A stretch of 23,980 bases of DNA. It comes from CAYYYG01 sp964476135 (lineage in GTDB: Bacteria; Patescibacteriota; Microgenomatia; UBA1406; GWC2-37-13). The translations under genes were made by a program, and so were the position numbers. Under the pieces are notes generated by a model. That model had not been told where the DNA came from, did no database searches, and was given only the letters and a program-made list of their open reading frames with translations. Each line of letters opens with the position of its first letter. The first letter of the stretch is position 1. Below, in pieces: positions 1 to 8,500 of this stretch. The DNA lies in the NCBI GenBank assembly GCA_964476135.1, contig CAYYYG010000015.1, positions 1 through 23,980 on the forward strand, read 5' to 3'.

Positions 1-374
1 TAACTCATAGGCACATTAATACAATAGGATTAAGTGTATCAAAATATCTTATCTTTGAACAAATATCGGAACGTATTTTTTTAATATTATAATAACCTAT
101 AACATCTTTACAAAAACTTATAAATAGTATAAAATGTAACTGTTATCAAAAATCATTTTCGTGCTCGAGATTTATAGAGCAGAACACGAGACTGTCACGG
201 CAGAGGTTGAGGGTTCAAGTCCCTTTGGCTCCGCTTACACCTTCACCGCGCCACGACATCAATTCGGTGCACAATATCAACAAAAAGACCGTAATTGTAG
301 AGTCAACTAATAAGTGTCACGCATCATTACTTCGTCGAAGATAGAACTGAGTCGATTTTCATAAGGAGATTTTT
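1..374. other. gene-free left edge containing a tRNA remnant
   Basis: No convincing protein gene is visible here. The first 150 bases are AT-rich. The only recognisable object is the 3' half of a tRNA at about 191-233. At 363-368 there is a perfect AAGGAG followed by ATG at 377, but that frame closes after 14 codons (stop at 419-421) and overlaps the end of the minus-strand gene, so it is not called as a gene. A gene may have been truncated here. Confidence 0.6.
191..233 (+). pseudogene. 3'-half fragment of a tRNA-Asp (anticodon GTC)
   Basis: Bases 192-198 read CTGTCAC, the usual anticodon loop of tRNA-Asp(GTC). They are followed by GGCAG (3' anticodon stem), a 5-nt variable loop, a T arm GAGGG-TTCAAGT-CCCTT at 209-225, a 3' acceptor strand TGGCTCC at 226-232 and G as discriminator base at 233. 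The 5' side fails: no GGAGCCA partner for the acceptor strand exists in the preceding 190 bases, and the five bases before the loop (CGAGA) do not pair with GGCAG. A D-arm-like hairpin, GCTC at 163-166 with GAGC at 177-180, remains, but its loop lacks the usual GG. This is therefore a non-functional remnant. Such 3' fragments are typical of attachment sites left by tRNA-targeting integrases; that origin is inference. Confidence 0.6.
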
Positions 375-1229
375 TTATGATTTTTGAAGGTTTGTTAAAT
401 CCGGAAAAAAAGTATTCTTAATTTCTTCGGTATATTCACTGTATTTATTTCGGTCGACATAATATTTTCCTGCAGCTTTGTCATATTTCGAATATTTCTT
501 CATCAGATTAATCAACCTAGTGTCGCTATGCATTCCTTGTATTTTATACCGTACATAAATATTCTCTATGCTACCTCTATGAAGTGTTTTTACACCCATA
601 ATCCAAATCTCTGATTGCTCCGCTTCGAATTCATCGTCACTTAGAGGGCCAAATATTGTGTATCTCGTATCGTTATTAATATTGGTAAGAGTGGCGCTCG
701 TGTGTAATTCATCGCGGTAAGATTCACACAATAAGCATTGTGGTTCTGGTGAATGATCGTCATAAATCGATAAGAGGGGGTTTCCGGCGTAATTTATAGA
801 AACATCACCTCCTTTGAGAGGGTCGAGGAAACAAGATAAAATGGTGTTTTCTGTGTCTGAACCGGTCAACATATCTTTCATTTTCAATACATCAATTTGT
901 ATTGGTAATGCAGCTGCTTCAATTTGAGAATCGCGGCAATGATCGTATAAAGCTTTTTGAAATATACTCGGAAAATTAATCCGAGGAACCGGAGTTGGAG
1001 ACGGTGAAAGAATGGTGATTAACGACTGCGATGAAGTTGGAGAAGGGGGATATGGGATGAGTGAAGATGCAGAAGTACTACCGTTTTCTACAACAGTCTC
1101 TGAAGGATAAACTGAATTCTTTTGATACTCTACTCCACATATGAAACCGATAATTGGTAAGATCGGAAACAAGACTAAAAGTATAATTTTCGATGGAGAA
1201 GCTACGATATTTCCAACAATACGATACAT
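375..1229 (-). CDS. membrane-anchored hypothetical protein with exposed C-terminal domain
   Basis: Not recognised as a known family. The 284-residue protein has one hydrophobic segment at residues 13-33, then a Ser/Pro/Thr-rich linker at about 35-82 with several PSP repeats, then a polar domain of about 200 residues. This layout suggests a protein tethered to the membrane by its N-terminus with the C-terminal domain outside. The domain contains a CLLC pair near residue 165 and two further Cys (near 98 and 131), which could form disulfides or bind a metal; this is speculative. The start at 1229 is supported by a -10-like TAGAAT six bases upstream on the minus strand and no Shine-Dalgarno sequence. 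The gene is divergent from the GT2 gene at 1415 and ends near the tRNA remnant. Confidence 0.7.
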   Translation of the reverse strand: MYRIVGNIVASPSKIILLVLFPILPIIGFICGVEYQKNSVYPSETVVENGSTSASSLIPYPPSPTSSQSLITILSPSPTPVPRINFPSIFQKALYDHCRDSQIEAAALPIQIDVLKMKDMLTGSDTENTILSCFLDPLKGGDVSINYAGNPLLSIYDDHSPEPQCLLCESYRDELHTSATLTNINNDTRYTIFGPLSDDEFEAEQSEIWIMGVKTLHRGSIENIYVRYKIQGMHSDTRLINLMKKYSKYDKAAGKYYVDRNKYSEYTEEIKNTFFPDLTNLQKS

Positions 1230-1235
1230 AGTCTC

Positions 1236-1241
1236 ATTCTA
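1236..1241 (-). promoter_or_regulatory. -10 element TAGAAT of a probable leaderless promoter
   Basis: On the minus strand TAGAAT (5 of 6 to TATAAT) ends six bases before the ATG at 1229, which would put the transcription start at or next to the start codon. No good -35 lies at 16-18 bp; a TTGACG at 1263-1268 is 21 bp away. Confidence 0.4.
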
Positions 1242-1309
1242 CATTATGTTAACATCAAAAATCGTCAAAGCAACGGCGACATTAAAGTTCCCACATCGTG
1301 CCACGCTCT

Positions 1310-1375
1310 CCACCTTCGCCTCGCCGAAAGCCCGCAAGGTATAAAGCCGGGATTCGCTTCGGACACGGTGAGACG
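1310..1375. other. GC-rich, self-complementary intergenic element
   Basis: Between two divergent genes lies a stretch much richer in GC than its surroundings, with nested complementary arms. CCGAA at 1324-1328 pairs with TTCGG at 1358-1362; inside it CCCG at 1331-1334 pairs with CGGG at 1348-1351. An alternative outer pairing is CTCGCCG at 1320-1326 with CGGTGAG at 1366-1372 (one G-T pair). There is no T tract, so it is not an obvious terminator. It could be a dispersed repeat, a structured RNA or a remnant of older sequence. Reading frames through it carry no recognisable protein. Confidence 0.3.
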
Positions 1376-1402
1376 CAGTACTCAACGCTGGACTTAATTG
1401 AT

Positions 1403-1408
1403 TATAAT
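1403..1408 (+). promoter_or_regulatory. -10 element TATAAT of a probable leaderless promoter
   Basis: A perfect TATAAT ends six bases before the ATG at 1415. TG lies two bases upstream of it, nearly an extended -10. No clear -35 is visible. It supports the start at 1415 rather than the in-frame ATG at 1298. Confidence 0.5.
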
Positions 1409-1414
1409 AACTCC

Positions 1415-2110
1415 ATGAATTCCTCAATCACTTGCCTCGTCCCATTCTTCAACGAAAAAGATAGAATTCTCGCGACACTTAAGCAGCTAACAAAGATAAA
1501 TAACTTACAAGAAATCATCTGCGTAAATGACGGTTCGACCGATCACGGCGAAGAAGACATTAGAAAAAATTTTCCTCAAGTAAAGCTTATTTCCTTAACA
1601 CAAAATATGGGGAAAGCCGCTGCGATTTTCGAGGGTGTATCAAAAATAAAAACAGAGTACGTTATAATGTTCGATGCCGATCTGTATGAAATCAAACCCA
1701 ATGAAATAGAGACAGCCATTCAAAAAATACAGTCCGATCCGGCCATTGACATGATAATTTTACGCCGGGTTGTGGAATCTAAGATTCTGACCCTAATAAG
1801 GCACGATATCGTTATGAGCGGACAGCGAATCCTCAGAACTGAAGATTTGAAAAAAGTGGGCGAACTCAAACCAAACAAATATCAAATAGAAATGGCCATA
1901 AATGACTATATGGCAAAAAACAATAAAAACTGCTATTGGATGCCGTTAACAACCAAAAACACGAAAAAATTTCATAAATATGGTCTGAAAATCGCCGCTC
2001 GACTCTATTACGACGCCTTTAAAGGATTTTTTACTTACTCAGGAATACTAGGATATCTAAAGCAAATTATGTTTTTTTGCCGTAATAGAGCAATTGAATT
2101 TAGTAATTAA
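1415..2110 (+). CDS. family 2 glycosyltransferase (GT-A fold)
   Basis: A 231-residue inverting-type sugar transferase that should use a nucleotide-sugar donor on the cytoplasmic side. The N-terminus reads CLVPFFNE (residues 7-14), the usual first strand of GT2 enzymes. It is followed by the donor-binding VNDGSTD motif (Asp39) and a metal-binding DAD at residues 87-89 within VIMFDADL. There are no convincing membrane segments. An upstream in-frame ATG at 1298 would add 39 low-complexity residues read from the GC-rich intergenic element. I chose 1415 because the GT2 fold starts directly there and a TATAAT sits six bases before it. The acceptor cannot be told from sequence; it may contribute to surface polysaccharide, like the large GT2 enzyme at 5547-8882, but the genes are not adjacent. 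Confidence 0.85.
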   Translation: MNSSITCLVPFFNEKDRILATLKQLTKINNLQEIICVNDGSTDHGEEDIRKNFPQVKLISLTQNMGKAAAIFEGVSKIKTEYVIMFDADLYEIKPNEIETAIQKIQSDPAIDMIILRRVVESKILTLIRHDIVMSGQRILRTEDLKKVGELKPNKYQIEMAINDYMAKNNKNCYWMPLTTKNTKKFHKYGLKIAARLYYDAFKGFFTYSGILGYLKQIMFFCRNRAIEFSN

Positions 2111-2403
2111 TGCAATCAAATCAGCAAATTTAACAATCTCAACCACTCTTACAACGTTCCGCACACATCGTTGATGACATGTCTGGTCGAAAAATTGACC
2201 ATACGATAGTGGACAAAGTCCGCAATCATGATTTCAATTTGATAATCTTCGGTAATGGAAAACTGCCATGTATCAAAACCCGCAACAATGTGTTGAATTC
2301 CACGATTACTTATGTGCTGGAACTATTAACTTCTACTGCGTTGATATCTAATAAATTTCAAATTTGAATAAATTAGATTAAAATTTTATTATCCGGAGAA
2401 AGT
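2111..2403. other. intergenic stretch, possible degraded gene
   Basis: No gene can be called with confidence. A plus-strand frame from ATG 2179 to TGA 2367 (62 codons) and a minus-strand frame over about 2160-2310, which has no good start, both read like ordinary protein, so neither can be trusted by eye. The plus frame is in phase with the cysteine-rich frame that follows but is separated from it by TGA at 2365 and TAG at 2374. It may be a pseudogene remnant or a repeat. The last 40 bases are very AT-rich. Confidence 0.35.
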
Positions 2404-2769
2404 ATTAAAGATTTACATGGACAAATTAAAAAAATTAGCGCAGTTACTTCAGTTACACTTATTACAGCTTTCTTTTTTCCCGGTAAGTATCGCGACCGTA
2501 AAATTAGCACCCAATGTTTAGAAAAGTGCACGGGAGCATTTGGTAAATTAAACGAAAATACAAGTGGTGGGCTCAATTGGAGAGACGCTTGTCCAATGCC
2601 TATTGATGGGTTCAGTGTTACGTGTTTTGGAATACCTATTAAAGGAAGCTGTGTCAGTGATAATCCATGTATCAGCTGGTGCGAGAATACCTGCTTCGGA
2701 ATTGTGACTGGCAATGGAGCAGCGCCTGATCCGATAAATGCTAAGCTAAACTTTATACAGAAACTATGA
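2404..2769 (+). CDS. small cysteine-rich secreted or membrane protein, start unresolved
   Basis: The frame is open from 2377 to the TGA at 2767-2769 and its second half is clearly protein-like, with eight Cys: two in QCLEKC, one each in DACP and VTCFG, and four in the cluster GSC-x4-PC-x2-WC-x2-TC. A hydrophobic segment precedes it. No ATG, GTG or TTG opens this frame before the Cys-rich part. Two explanations fit. (1) Start at ATT 2404, preceded by GGAG at 2395-2398 with five bases of spacing. (2) The real start is ATG 2417 in the next frame, which gives a signal-peptide-like MDKLKKLAQLLQLHLLQL, with a one-base frameshift before its stop at 2519-2521. The gene ends convergently, overlapping the stop of the minus-strand gene by six bases. 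Function is unknown; disulfide-rich surface protein is a guess. Confidence 0.5.
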   Translation: MKDLHGQIKKISAVTSVTLITAFFFPGKYRDRKISTQCLEKCTGAFGKLNENTSGGLNWRDACPMPIDGFSVTCFGIPIKGSCVSDNPCISWCENTCFGIVTGNGAAPDPINAKLNFIQKL

Positions 2770-3768
2770 CGACTTTATATATTCTTCAATTTCGAGTTCC
2801 TGATAAGCCTGCTCTTTGTTAGTTATCGAAGAAACGACATTCACACCCGAATTCGACAGATCTTCGGTTAAAAGAAGTGCTGCCCTCTGATCTCTAAGCG
2901 GCAAGGTAATTAATGAATTCTTGGGATCGTCAACAACTCCTTTCCAGTCATCGTGGGCGTAACCTGACTTATCTTCCTTATTTTCCAGCCAAGGTACATA
3001 CTCCTGTTCCGAGTAAAGAAACACCGGATAAACCTGTGTACCGGGGCTATGCTTCTCCAATGCAGCGCGGCACATTTCCGCCGCCATCCTGGAGCTGATT
3101 GAGGTGTTGCGAGCTTCATCTACGATCCAGATACTAGGCTGAAACGAATTCGGATCTTCACCCTCTGGAACGCGTGCAAATCTGTTTTTCGAGACAGGAA
3201 GCCTGCGGGAAATTGCTTCAATCAGTTTGGTTTTATCCCTGACGGTCTCAGCAAATAACCTTCCTGTTGGTTCAAGAAAAAGTGCCGCCTCTAAATTTTC
3301 ATCGAATTTTTCCTGGCCAACATTCAGATATCGAATCTCAGGAAGATCGATCCCCGGGTAAAGCTTGTGCCACATGGCACGAAACTGGCGCGATGGTTGT
3401 CTGGCTGATCTGTCTAGAAATACCAAATTTGGCGTATTGAGCGGATCGATTTTTTCGATAAACCGCAACATTTGTATACCAAGTGCTCTGCTTTGTTCCT
3501 GAGTTAAAAAATTAAATTTCGTTGCTGCAGTAGCCAAATGGAGTTTATCAGCATCAATTGCATAGCGAACGACAGTTCGGGGCTCGATGCTCCACTCAGG
3601 ATGACGGTCATATTTATTTTTCTTTGCGACATTAAATAGGCCACTATTTACACGTTCGATTTCTCGATCAAGTCTTAGCAATTCCTGAGCAGGCGTTTCA
3701 AACGGCCGCTCTGGTTTTGAGAATGTTAAATCGACACCTAGTCCTGAATCCGCAGATGATTCGCTCAT
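2764..3768 (-). CDS. divergent phosphoribosyltransferase-like protein of unknown function
   Basis: A 334-residue soluble protein. Residues 115-123 (LVFLDRSAR) and 216-226 (VDEARNTSISS) look like the two hallmark strands of type I phosphoribosyltransferase folds; the second resembles the PRPP-binding acidic-acidic-xxx-T-x-x-[ST] loop, here with Asp-Glu and with Ser where Gly is usual. Between them lies a region with LNVGQE that contacts the substrate in some related proteins. The N-terminal 60 residues are charged and probably disordered or helical. The loop change makes catalytic activity uncertain; a regulatory or non-catalytic role is possible. The gene is divergent from the gene at 3865 across 96 AT-rich bases, so the two may be co-regulated. 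Confidence 0.6.
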   Translation of the reverse strand: MSESSADSGLGVDLTFSKPERPFETPAQELLRLDREIERVNSGLFNVAKKNKYDRHPEWSIEPRTVVRYAIDADKLHLATAATKFNFLTQEQSRALGIQMLRFIEKIDPLNTPNLVFLDRSARQPSRQFRAMWHKLYPGIDLPEIRYLNVGQEKFDENLEAALFLEPTGRLFAETVRDKTKLIEAISRRLPVSKNRFARVPEGEDPNSFQPSIWIVDEARNTSISSRMAAEMCRAALEKHSPGTQVYPVFLYSEQEYVPWLENKEDKSGYAHDDWKGVVDDPKNSLITLPLRDQRAALLLTEDLSNSGVNVVSSITNKEQAYQELEIEEYIKSS

Positions 3769-3851
3769 ATTGTTTATATGTAAAATATTATTTTAATACC
3801 ACAAAATCTTCAAGATCGCTTTACATAAAAAAAGCATTATTAAGTTAATAG

Positions 3852-3857
3852 TATAAT
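3852..3857 (+). promoter_or_regulatory. -10 element TATAAT of a probable leaderless promoter
   Basis: A perfect TATAAT ends seven bases before the ATG at 3865. No Shine-Dalgarno sequence fits between them. No clear -35 is seen at the expected spacing. Confidence 0.5.
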
Positions 3858-3864
3858 ATTTCAT

Positions 3865-4548
3865 ATGGAATCACCGAACGGTGAATATATGCCGAGAAAC
3901 TACGATCAAGAGTATGCCGGTTTACCGATGCTCCCGGCAGAATATGCAAATAGCACCGCAATAACATTCCAAGAAAAGTTCAGATTTAACGAATGGCTGA
4001 AAAAAGAGGGAGTAAAAATATGTGCCACGAATCCGGCCTGGCTTACCGACAAAGATTGGGTATTACATAAGGAAGAGGACAAGGTTTTAAGGGCAGTTGA
4101 ATTATTGCATAGGAATTATGAAAAGGGTCTGTATGACAAAAGAGTATCAGATCCACATCTTGATGAATTATGGACTGTAGGCGGAGGTCAATTACTTACG
4201 GCAATGTTTTTGCGTGCTGGGGAAGTACTCTCTGTCGACCATCCGCAGATGCGGGATTTATGGCGAGGTGGGAGCTACGGTGAGGGTCAATCACTTAATC
4301 GTATCTCCGGCAAAGAATTCTCGATTCACTTAGGAATTGCCAAAAACATGCTTGAGCTTAGTGCCAGAAAACGCCCTTGTATTTTTCGGATTCCGATCGA
4401 GACGGCGGTAAATGGTTTTCGCGAAAAAAAAATACATGTAACTCCAGATACACACAACCCCGGAGACGTATTCACCTATAGCGTAATCGTCTCTATAGAA
4501 AATGAAGACAAAAAATTAAAGTACCACGCATACCAACCATCTCATTAG
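3865..4548 (+). CDS. hypothetical protein, 227 residues
   Basis: I do not recognise this protein. It is soluble, with no signal peptide or membrane segment, and is rich in charged residues and Trp (several AW, EW, DW and LW pairs). A GGG at about residues 111-113 and a Gly-rich stretch near 137-144 (RGGSYGEGQS) stand out, but neither matches a motif I can name. The start at 3865 is placed by the TATAAT seven bases upstream; a second in-frame ATG eight codons later is possible. It diverges from the phosphoribosyltransferase-like gene and ends two bases before the stop of the GH26-like gene on the other strand, with no terminator visible between them. Confidence 0.7.
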   Translation: MESPNGEYMPRNYDQEYAGLPMLPAEYANSTAITFQEKFRFNEWLKKEGVKICATNPAWLTDKDWVLHKEEDKVLRAVELLHRNYEKGLYDKRVSDPHLDELWTVGGGQLLTAMFLRAGEVLSVDHPQMRDLWRGGSYGEGQSLNRISGKEFSIHLGIAKNMLELSARKRPCIFRIPIETAVNGFREKKIHVTPDTHNPGDVFTYSVIVSIENEDKKLKYHAYQPSH

Positions 4549-4550
4549 TA

Positions 4551-5543
4551 TTACCGATAGACACTTCCGCTTACCGCTTGCTTAAAACCATCTAAAGACT
4601 CCTGGGTTACATCTACCTTCCAATTCACCTTCTCCTGTTTTGTACGGTTTTCATTAAAAATAATGACGGCTTGAATATTTGGAAAATTCTCAGGTATCTG
4701 CTTAATAAACGCATCCCGATACCACTCGCCTTTATTTCCTCCAACATCTGTAGTATTCATTTCGGAAATAACCATAGGTTTTTCTGGTGCGATGCGCGTG
4801 AGCTCATTATAGGGACCGGAAAATACATCGTGAAACGGTAGCCAACTGCTCCAAGATTGAGTTGTTCCCCAATTGTAGCCGTCCAGTCCAACCCAGTCCA
4901 CATAATCAGCTCCAGGATATAGATCTGTGTATGGAAAATCAGGCACGTTTGGAATATTGGGATTAAACACCCAGATGACGTTTTTCACTTTTTCCTCTCT
5001 AAAAATTGTATGGATATGGCGCCATGCTTTTACGAATTGCTCACTGGTGCTGCCGGTATACGGAACACTCCATTCAAGATCTTTATTATTCATTTCCCAA
5101 GCGAATAACAAATAAAAAGGATGCTTTACTGTGCGTAAATTTCGGGCCGCGGCATGCAAAAATTCATCACAGGCTCCAGATGCAATCGCCTCATATAACG
5201 GTTTGGCATCCACGGGGCATCGGTCAAAATAATACGGGTTTGAGCTTAGCATTGGAGTCCAACCTTTAGATCTGATCTCATTGAATTCTGAAACAAGCAC
5301 CGGATCCGTCCAGGACTCCCAGCCACGGTAATAATGCGCAATGCTGATTTTTTTATCAATTAGCGATTCGAACTTCGTAAGCGCCTCCGGATGCAGCTTT
5401 CTGGAAACCGGGTCATAAAAACCTTCCGTCCAGGCACCAATGCTGATCCGGCGTGCCCGACGGGTGTTAAAAATAGCAGCCGAAACGACAATGATAGCGA
5501 TGAGTACGACTAGCACTAATATAATTTTTCGTGTGTTATTCAT
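4551..5543 (-). CDS. membrane-anchored GH26-like glycoside hydrolase
   Basis: A 330-residue protein with an N-terminal membrane anchor (about residues 6-25) and an exported (beta/alpha)8-type catalytic domain. The pattern fits clan A, closest to family GH26: a putative acid/base Glu150 in FAWEMN, a conserved WVFNPN strand, the YPGADYVDWVGLDGYN block at residues 209-223, and a putative nucleophile Glu261 in MVISEMN. GH26 enzymes are mostly beta-mannanases, with some beta-1,3-xylanases and lichenases, so the substrate is not certain. The gene starts three bases after the stop of the large synthase gene, has no Shine-Dalgarno sequence, and is almost certainly co-transcribed with it. The pairing recalls bcsA with an endoglucanase in cellulose operons, where the hydrolase edits or releases the polymer. 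Confidence 0.75.
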   Translation of the reverse strand: MNNTRKIILVLVVLIAIIVVSAAIFNTRRARRISIGAWTEGFYDPVSRKLHPEALTKFESLIDKKISIAHYYRGWESWTDPVLVSEFNEIRSKGWTPMLSSNPYYFDRCPVDAKPLYEAIASGACDEFLHAAARNLRTVKHPFYLLFAWEMNNKDLEWSVPYTGSTSEQFVKAWRHIHTIFREEKVKNVIWVFNPNIPNVPDFPYTDLYPGADYVDWVGLDGYNWGTTQSWSSWLPFHDVFSGPYNELTRIAPEKPMVISEMNTTDVGGNKGEWYRDAFIKQIPENFPNIQAVIIFNENRTKQEKVNWKVDVTQESLDGFKQAVSGSVYR

Positions 5544-5546
5544 AGG

Positions 5547-8500
5547 TTAAAAAACATCAACTCCGTGTCCGGCTCGGCTCGGCGGACAACCGTTATTGTG
5601 ATCAGGATTATAAATATTGAAATAATCCCGCGCTGACTGAGGACTTTCTATAATGTGAGTTTGCTTGGTTTTATAATTGTATATAAACAAATTTTTATAT
5701 GGGTACCTTTTTACAAAAGTATAGATTTGGGTACGAATACCCCTTTCAGTAACCTTCAGACGTGGAGTTACGATGTCTGCCCCGATGGTTGGATCTTTAT
5801 AGTGCGCCTGTAAAGCTCCCATGAGATCCCATTGTGACTCAAAAACTACGGCCGGCCCATTATAGGGGCAGACGCCGTCGAGAATAACGGTACTGTTTTT
5901 GGGCAAACTGGGGAAATTCATATAAATTTCATTTTTAATAGCTTGGGCCTGTCGATATGCATCGATCCAAAAGACAGCCAAGGTATTGATAATCAAGAAA
6001 CCGCTTACTCCGACCAAGGAAATCACGGTGCAAAAAAACATTCTGGCCTTAAATTCCGTAAGAAAAATCTTGCCCAACCAACCAATAATACCAACAACAG
6101 ACAATGCAACACCCATACTTGCCGCAATGGCGACCCGATTGTCTATTCCGGTCGGGGAGAAGCCGACTTTATTATTTGTAAAAAAGATCGCATATCCGAA
6201 AAAAAATACACATATTCCCGCTATGACTACATTTCTCAAGTAAGAATGTCCAGGGAAAAAAGTGAGCGGTTTGGATATGACTGTATAGATATACCAAAAG
6301 ACAAATATTCCGATACCGACTCCTAGGATCAGAATCGACGGACTATAATAGAGTATAAAAATATCCTTCCAGATGCTCACCAAATTCCTAGTCATAACAA
6401 CATAATTGACATGGGCTACCGATCTTAAAAGGGTGAACACATCTGCCTGATAATCAAGAGTACCAAGACGGGTAGTTGTTAACGCCTTAAAAAGTAGTAC
6501 GCAGCCTAGCATCATGAATGTAACAATATTAAAAACCATGTAATTTCTCCGGAAAAACTGTTGTTTATGATAGTGCTTATTAAATGTAGTTACTGGGTCC
6601 CAAAAAAGCACCATATTAAGTAAAAATAAAGGCAGAGCGACTTCATAGCTCAAACCGCTCAGTATAAGACATAGAAGGCTCACGATTTTCCAGGATAAAG
6701 TTCTTATTGCGCTATGCGAAAGCGCACGTAGTCCGGCATAAAGACTGAGTAAATATAACATCACACTTAAATTAACCTGATAAGCCGCATACCAGAAGCG
6801 ATCGGTTGTATAATTGGGTAGGAGCGCATAAATCATAGGCACCGTTATAGTAAGAATTCTTGGCATCCGTATTTCCCGAAGTACAAAATAGGCAATGAGG
6901 ATTATAAGCAGAAAGACAAACGAGTTAACCAGCTGGTACCCAAGCGGATCAACGCCAAATATATAATACAATAATGCATCGTATACATTTTGAACGGGCC
7001 GCATAAAAGTATTTGGAGTTGTCGCTGTTTGAATTAGCCCGATAAGACTCTGCCTGCTTGACACACTGAAACTTCCAATAAACGACCAATCATCGCTGTA
7101 GAAACCGATCTTTGCAACATACAGAATGAGGGAACTTATAACTATGATCGACAAAAACAGACAGTCCTCGATAATTTCACCGCTGCTATGCTGATTGAGA
7201 TTCTGATCTATAAATAGATTATCGCGGATGTTCTTGTGACGGTATAAACGCTGCGAGACCGAAAGGAGACCGGAGTAAACCCGAAAGTAAAACTCCGATA
7301 TGTATTGGGAAAATGGTACCAGAAAAAGTGAAGCGGCTGATGAAAGTGCCCAGAATATCATTAACGGATCAAATCTCTGAGTATGAATCGTGGAGATCAG
7401 ACACATAACGGATATAGTTCCAAAAACGTAGTGAGGAAGAAACAGACCGGATGATAACTGTGTATTTTTGTTGCTTTCACCCTTTGGTGTTACTTTATAG
7501 GAGAGTCGCCTGCCGGTTAAGGCCGATAAAAACGCAACAAACCATATGGGCCAGGCAGCGATAGAAATTATTTTACCAGGTATAAGCAGCTCTTCCTCCT
7601 TATCCTGACCGATATGATAACGCTGATACCATACCGACATGAGCCAGCATATGATAATAACCGAAAAATAATATGTAATGAATTTTACGAAGTCGATATC
7701 GGTGGCTCTTATTCCGGAAAAGAAGTACATGGCAATCAGCAAAATACTGAGGGCGTTGGCAATACCGGAAAAATAATGGAGCTGCAGCAGGAAATAATAT
7801 ATCGCTCGTCTCAAGCCCATTCTGAAAAATTGGCGGAAACTATGCCGCAGAAGAATATCGAAACATCCAAATGCCCAGCGCATCTGCTGGTTAAAATAGG
7901 ATTCCCAGGTGAATGGCCCTTCGCCGACTGCAAGCGCCTCGGGGAGATAGATACTTTTCCAGCCGCTGGCATGGAGCTTCATGCCGGTTATAAGATCTTC
8001 CGTTATATGGGCGGCATAATGACCGATATCTTTGAGTGCTTTAACACGAACTACATGATTCGCACCGATCATAAAAGTCATTCCCAATCCACTTAAGCCG
8101 CGGAGAACAGATCCGTAAAAACTGTATTGCTGTTCAGCGGCACCTCGAGCAATAAATGATTTTCTAAGATTGCCGTAAATTTGGGGAGTACCAACAAAGC
8201 CTACCTCCGGATCGTTAAAATAGCCGAGAGTTTTTGTGAGGAAATTATCATGCGGAACGAAGTCGGTATCGAGCTGGGCGACAAAGTCATAATTATTACC
8301 ATATGCATCATACCAAGCGTTGTGGTTGCCTCCTTTAGTTTTTGTAAATTTATCATTCCCTGTCATATAATAACGCGGATCTTCGTAGCGACTGAAGTGC
8401 TTCACGCCGTATTTTGCACAGATTTTTTTTACTTCTTCATTATTCCCCTCATCAAGCAGCCATGTATCGTGAGGGTAATCGGCATTCACCATTGCAGGTA

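Noticed and set aside
163..233. A complete functional tRNA-Asp
   Set aside because: No 5' acceptor strand pairs with TGGCTCC and the 5' anticodon stem does not pair, so only a fragment is supported.
363..421. Gene start with perfect AAGGAG and ATG at 377
   Set aside because: The frame stops after 14 codons and lies over the end of the minus-strand gene.
1298..1414. N-terminal extension of the GT2 protein from ATG 1298
   Set aside because: The added 39 residues are low-complexity and read from the GC-rich element; the fold starts at 1415 with a TATAAT six bases upstream.
2373..2714. Minus-strand 113-codon frame
   Set aside because: Antisense to the Cys-rich plus-strand frame; composition is that of a shadow.
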